Source: Candidatus Brachybacter algidus
Lineage (GTDB): Bacteria > Bacteroidota > Bacteroidia > Chitinophagales > Saprospiraceae
DNA length: 64,000 bases
Reading direction: 5' to 3'
Assembly (NCBI GenBank): GCA_016711705.1
Contig: JADJSK010000014.1
Coordinates: forward strand, 292,214 to 356,213
The notes under the pieces were generated by a model. The model was not told the origin of the DNA and did not search any database. It saw nothing but the letters and a program-made list of their open reading frames with translations. The stretch's first letter is position 1. Every line of letters begins with the position of its first letter. The position numbers and the translations under genes were made by a program. Below are positions 62,801 through 64,000 of this stretch, piece after piece.

Positions 62801-63991
62801 ATGAACATTCGCTTGATCATTGCGCTCATATTTTTTATTCTATTGGACATTTATGCATTTCAAGCATTTAGAGGAGTGACCAAGACTATGTCACCGGATC
62901 TTCGCAAGGTTCTTATGTTTGGATATTGGGGTATTTCAGCGTTGGCTTATTTACTTGCTATCGCCATGATGGCCAATATTATCACAGATAAAAATCATTT
63001 TTTGACGATCTACGGCCGCACTTTTCTAATGATTTTGTTCCTTAGTAAGCTTTGCGCGCTGCCTATCTTACTCATCGATGATATAAGGAGAGGATTTCTG
63101 GCAGTGATAAACTTTTTTATGGTAGAAAAAAGCTTCAATCTCAGCCGTTCAAAATTTCTTTCAGGTGTAGGTATTTTTCTAGGCACTGCCCCAATAGTAG
63201 CGTTGACTTATGGTGCGCTGCGCAATCCTTACAGATATCGTGTACATCGCAGCAATATATTCATTGATGGTCTGCATCCGGACCTGGAAGGATTCAAGAT
63301 AGTTCAGATCTCAGATGTACATTCAGGTAGCTTTGTCTTTAAGGAGCCGATCGTGAACGGTATAGATCTTATAAATAAAGAAAAGGCTGATCTCGTAGTC
63401 TTTACCGGAGATATTGTCAATTATAAGGCGGACGAAATGGACGGCCTTTATGAAACATTCGGCAAAATTCAAACGCCCTTCAAAACAGTATTTTCAACCC
63501 TTGGTAATCATGATTATGGTGATTATTATAAGTGGGATAGCAAGGCAGACCTAGATCGAAACTTTGAAAAGATAAAAGGCATACACAAGACATTAGGTTG
63601 GGATCTAATGCTCAATGAACATCGAATCCTCGAACATAAGGGTGCTAAAATAGGATTGATCGGCGTAGAAAACTTTTCAGCACTTCCACAATTTCCTAAA
63701 CATGGAGATCTTACAAGGTCAGTTGAGGGAATGCCGCCCACAGATGTCAAGATACTTTTATCACACGATCCAACGCATTGGGATTTTGAAGTCAATAAAA
63801 ATCACCAGGATATCAATTTGACCCTTGCCGGCCACACCCACGGATTTCAGTTTGGCATCGAGATACCCGGTTGGATCAAGTGGAGTCCAAGCCAGTTTGT
63901 CTACAAACAATGGGCTGGTCTATATCAAAAAGGTGCACAATACCTATATGTCAATCGTGGATTTGGCTTTTGGGATATGCCGGTAGGGTAG
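62801..63991 (+). CDS. Membrane-anchored metallophosphoesterase
   Basis: A 396-residue protein with about four N-terminal membrane spans (~4-22, ~38-60, ~72-94 and ~118-140), then a calcineurin-like phosphoesterase domain (~150-396). The metal ligands are Asp172 and His174 (QISDVHSG), Asp204 (FTGDIVNY), Asn236-His237 (LGNHDYG), His in LLSHDPTHW and the GHTHG motif. It resembles the YkuE/YaeI group of membrane-facing phosphodiesterases. The catalytic domain probably faces the periplasm. The gene is complete; the last 9 bp of the window are non-coding. Confidence 0.88.
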   Translation: MNIRLIIALIFFILLDIYAFQAFRGVTKTMSPDLRKVLMFGYWGISALAYLLAIAMMANIITDKNHFLTIYGRTFLMILFLSKLCALPILLIDDIRRGFLAVINFFMVEKSFNLSRSKFLSGVGIFLGTAPIVALTYGALRNPYRYRVHRSNIFIDGLHPDLEGFKIVQISDVHSGSFVFKEPIVNGIDLINKEKADLVVFTGDIVNYKADEMDGLYETFGKIQTPFKTVFSTLGNHDYGDYYKWDSKADLDRNFEKIKGIHKTLGWDLMLNEHRILEHKGAKIGLIGVENFSALPQFPKHGDLTRSVEGMPPTDVKILLSHDPTHWDFEVNKNHQDINLTLAGHTHGFQFGIEIPGWIKWSPSQFVYKQWAGLYQKGAQYLYVNRGFGFWDMPVG

Positions 63992-64000
63992 GGATATTGC

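Noticed and set aside
1..64000. tRNA, rRNA or classical riboswitch
   Set aside because: I looked for T-loop GGTTCGAATCC-type words and conserved aptamer cores and found none that I could support; upstream of ribA no FMN aptamer is visible.

Overview
This window is a low-GC chromosomal segment from a member of the Bacteroidota, most likely a Saprospiraceae-like lineage. The evidence is a short primary sigma factor without the long N-terminal region, Bacteroidota-type -7 promoter boxes (TAnnTTTG), a secreted protein with SprB repeats and a type IX secretion (T9SS) tail, a PUR/DUF3276 protein, a RicT-like PSP1 protein, and almost no Shine-Dalgarno sites. The lineage is an inference from gene content; no rRNA or tRNA gene was recognised.

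Region 1 (1-33 kb) is a typical backbone. It starts with a minus-strand lipid/aryl-polyene-type set (acyltransferase start, acyl carrier protein, ketosynthase), then mazG, ribA, an MsbA-like ABC exporter and a DnaQ-like exonuclease. A copper-related MbnP/MbnP/MbnH-like set follows, then a GlcD-like oxidase, a methyltransferase plus halogenase-like flavoprotein pair, a dicarboxylate symporter, a gluconolactonase-like protein, a DUF6427 membrane protein, purQ, htpG, holB, ricT, lpdA, a META/DUF4377 protein, a 968-residue SprB-repeat T9SS protein, a vanadium haloperoxidase, yidD and a DUF5672 glycosyltransferase-like gene. Many intergenic gaps hold short-period (mostly 7-bp) degenerate tandem repeats.

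Region 2 (33.1-51.4 kb) is accessory. It holds a MITE with a perfect 9-bp target duplication, a DUF262 + RelA/SpoT-like gene pair, a broken membrane-protein gene, a HEETH metallopeptidase-like gene, a hybrid histidine kinase/response regulator/Hpt operon, a divergent LytTR regulator, an SDR, a frameshifted quinone oxidoreductase, a complete regulator/Dam-type methylase/AlwI-type endonuclease module and a surface-repeat protein. Several plus-strand genes are followed by GC-richer, hairpin-forming spacers ending in a shared CnAAACGTwr-like motif. I read these as candidate integron attC-like sites, that is, a cassette array without a visible integrase. Two 168-bp direct repeats resembling the 3' end of a group II intron sit just after two of these genes.

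Region 3 (51.5-64 kb) returns to backbone: a B12-type radical SAM protein, an EF-G paralogue, a DUF3276 protein, rpoD, a START-like protein, an APC permease and a metallophosphoesterase. It also contains the most unusual non-coding object here: seven tandem copies (plus a degenerate eighth) of a ~167-bp unit. Each copy carries four AACSGTT heptamers spaced exactly 10 bp apart. The array abuts a stranded T9SS tail fragment on one side and a small zinc-finger gene on the other.

Five genes (MbnP-1, the RelA-like gene, the 36.1-kb membrane protein, the histidine-kinase signal peptide and the quinone oxidoreductase) are each broken by a one-base slip, usually in a homopolymer. Either the assembly has residual homopolymer errors or the accessory region is decaying. 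One of the sites is a perfect -1 slippery heptamer.
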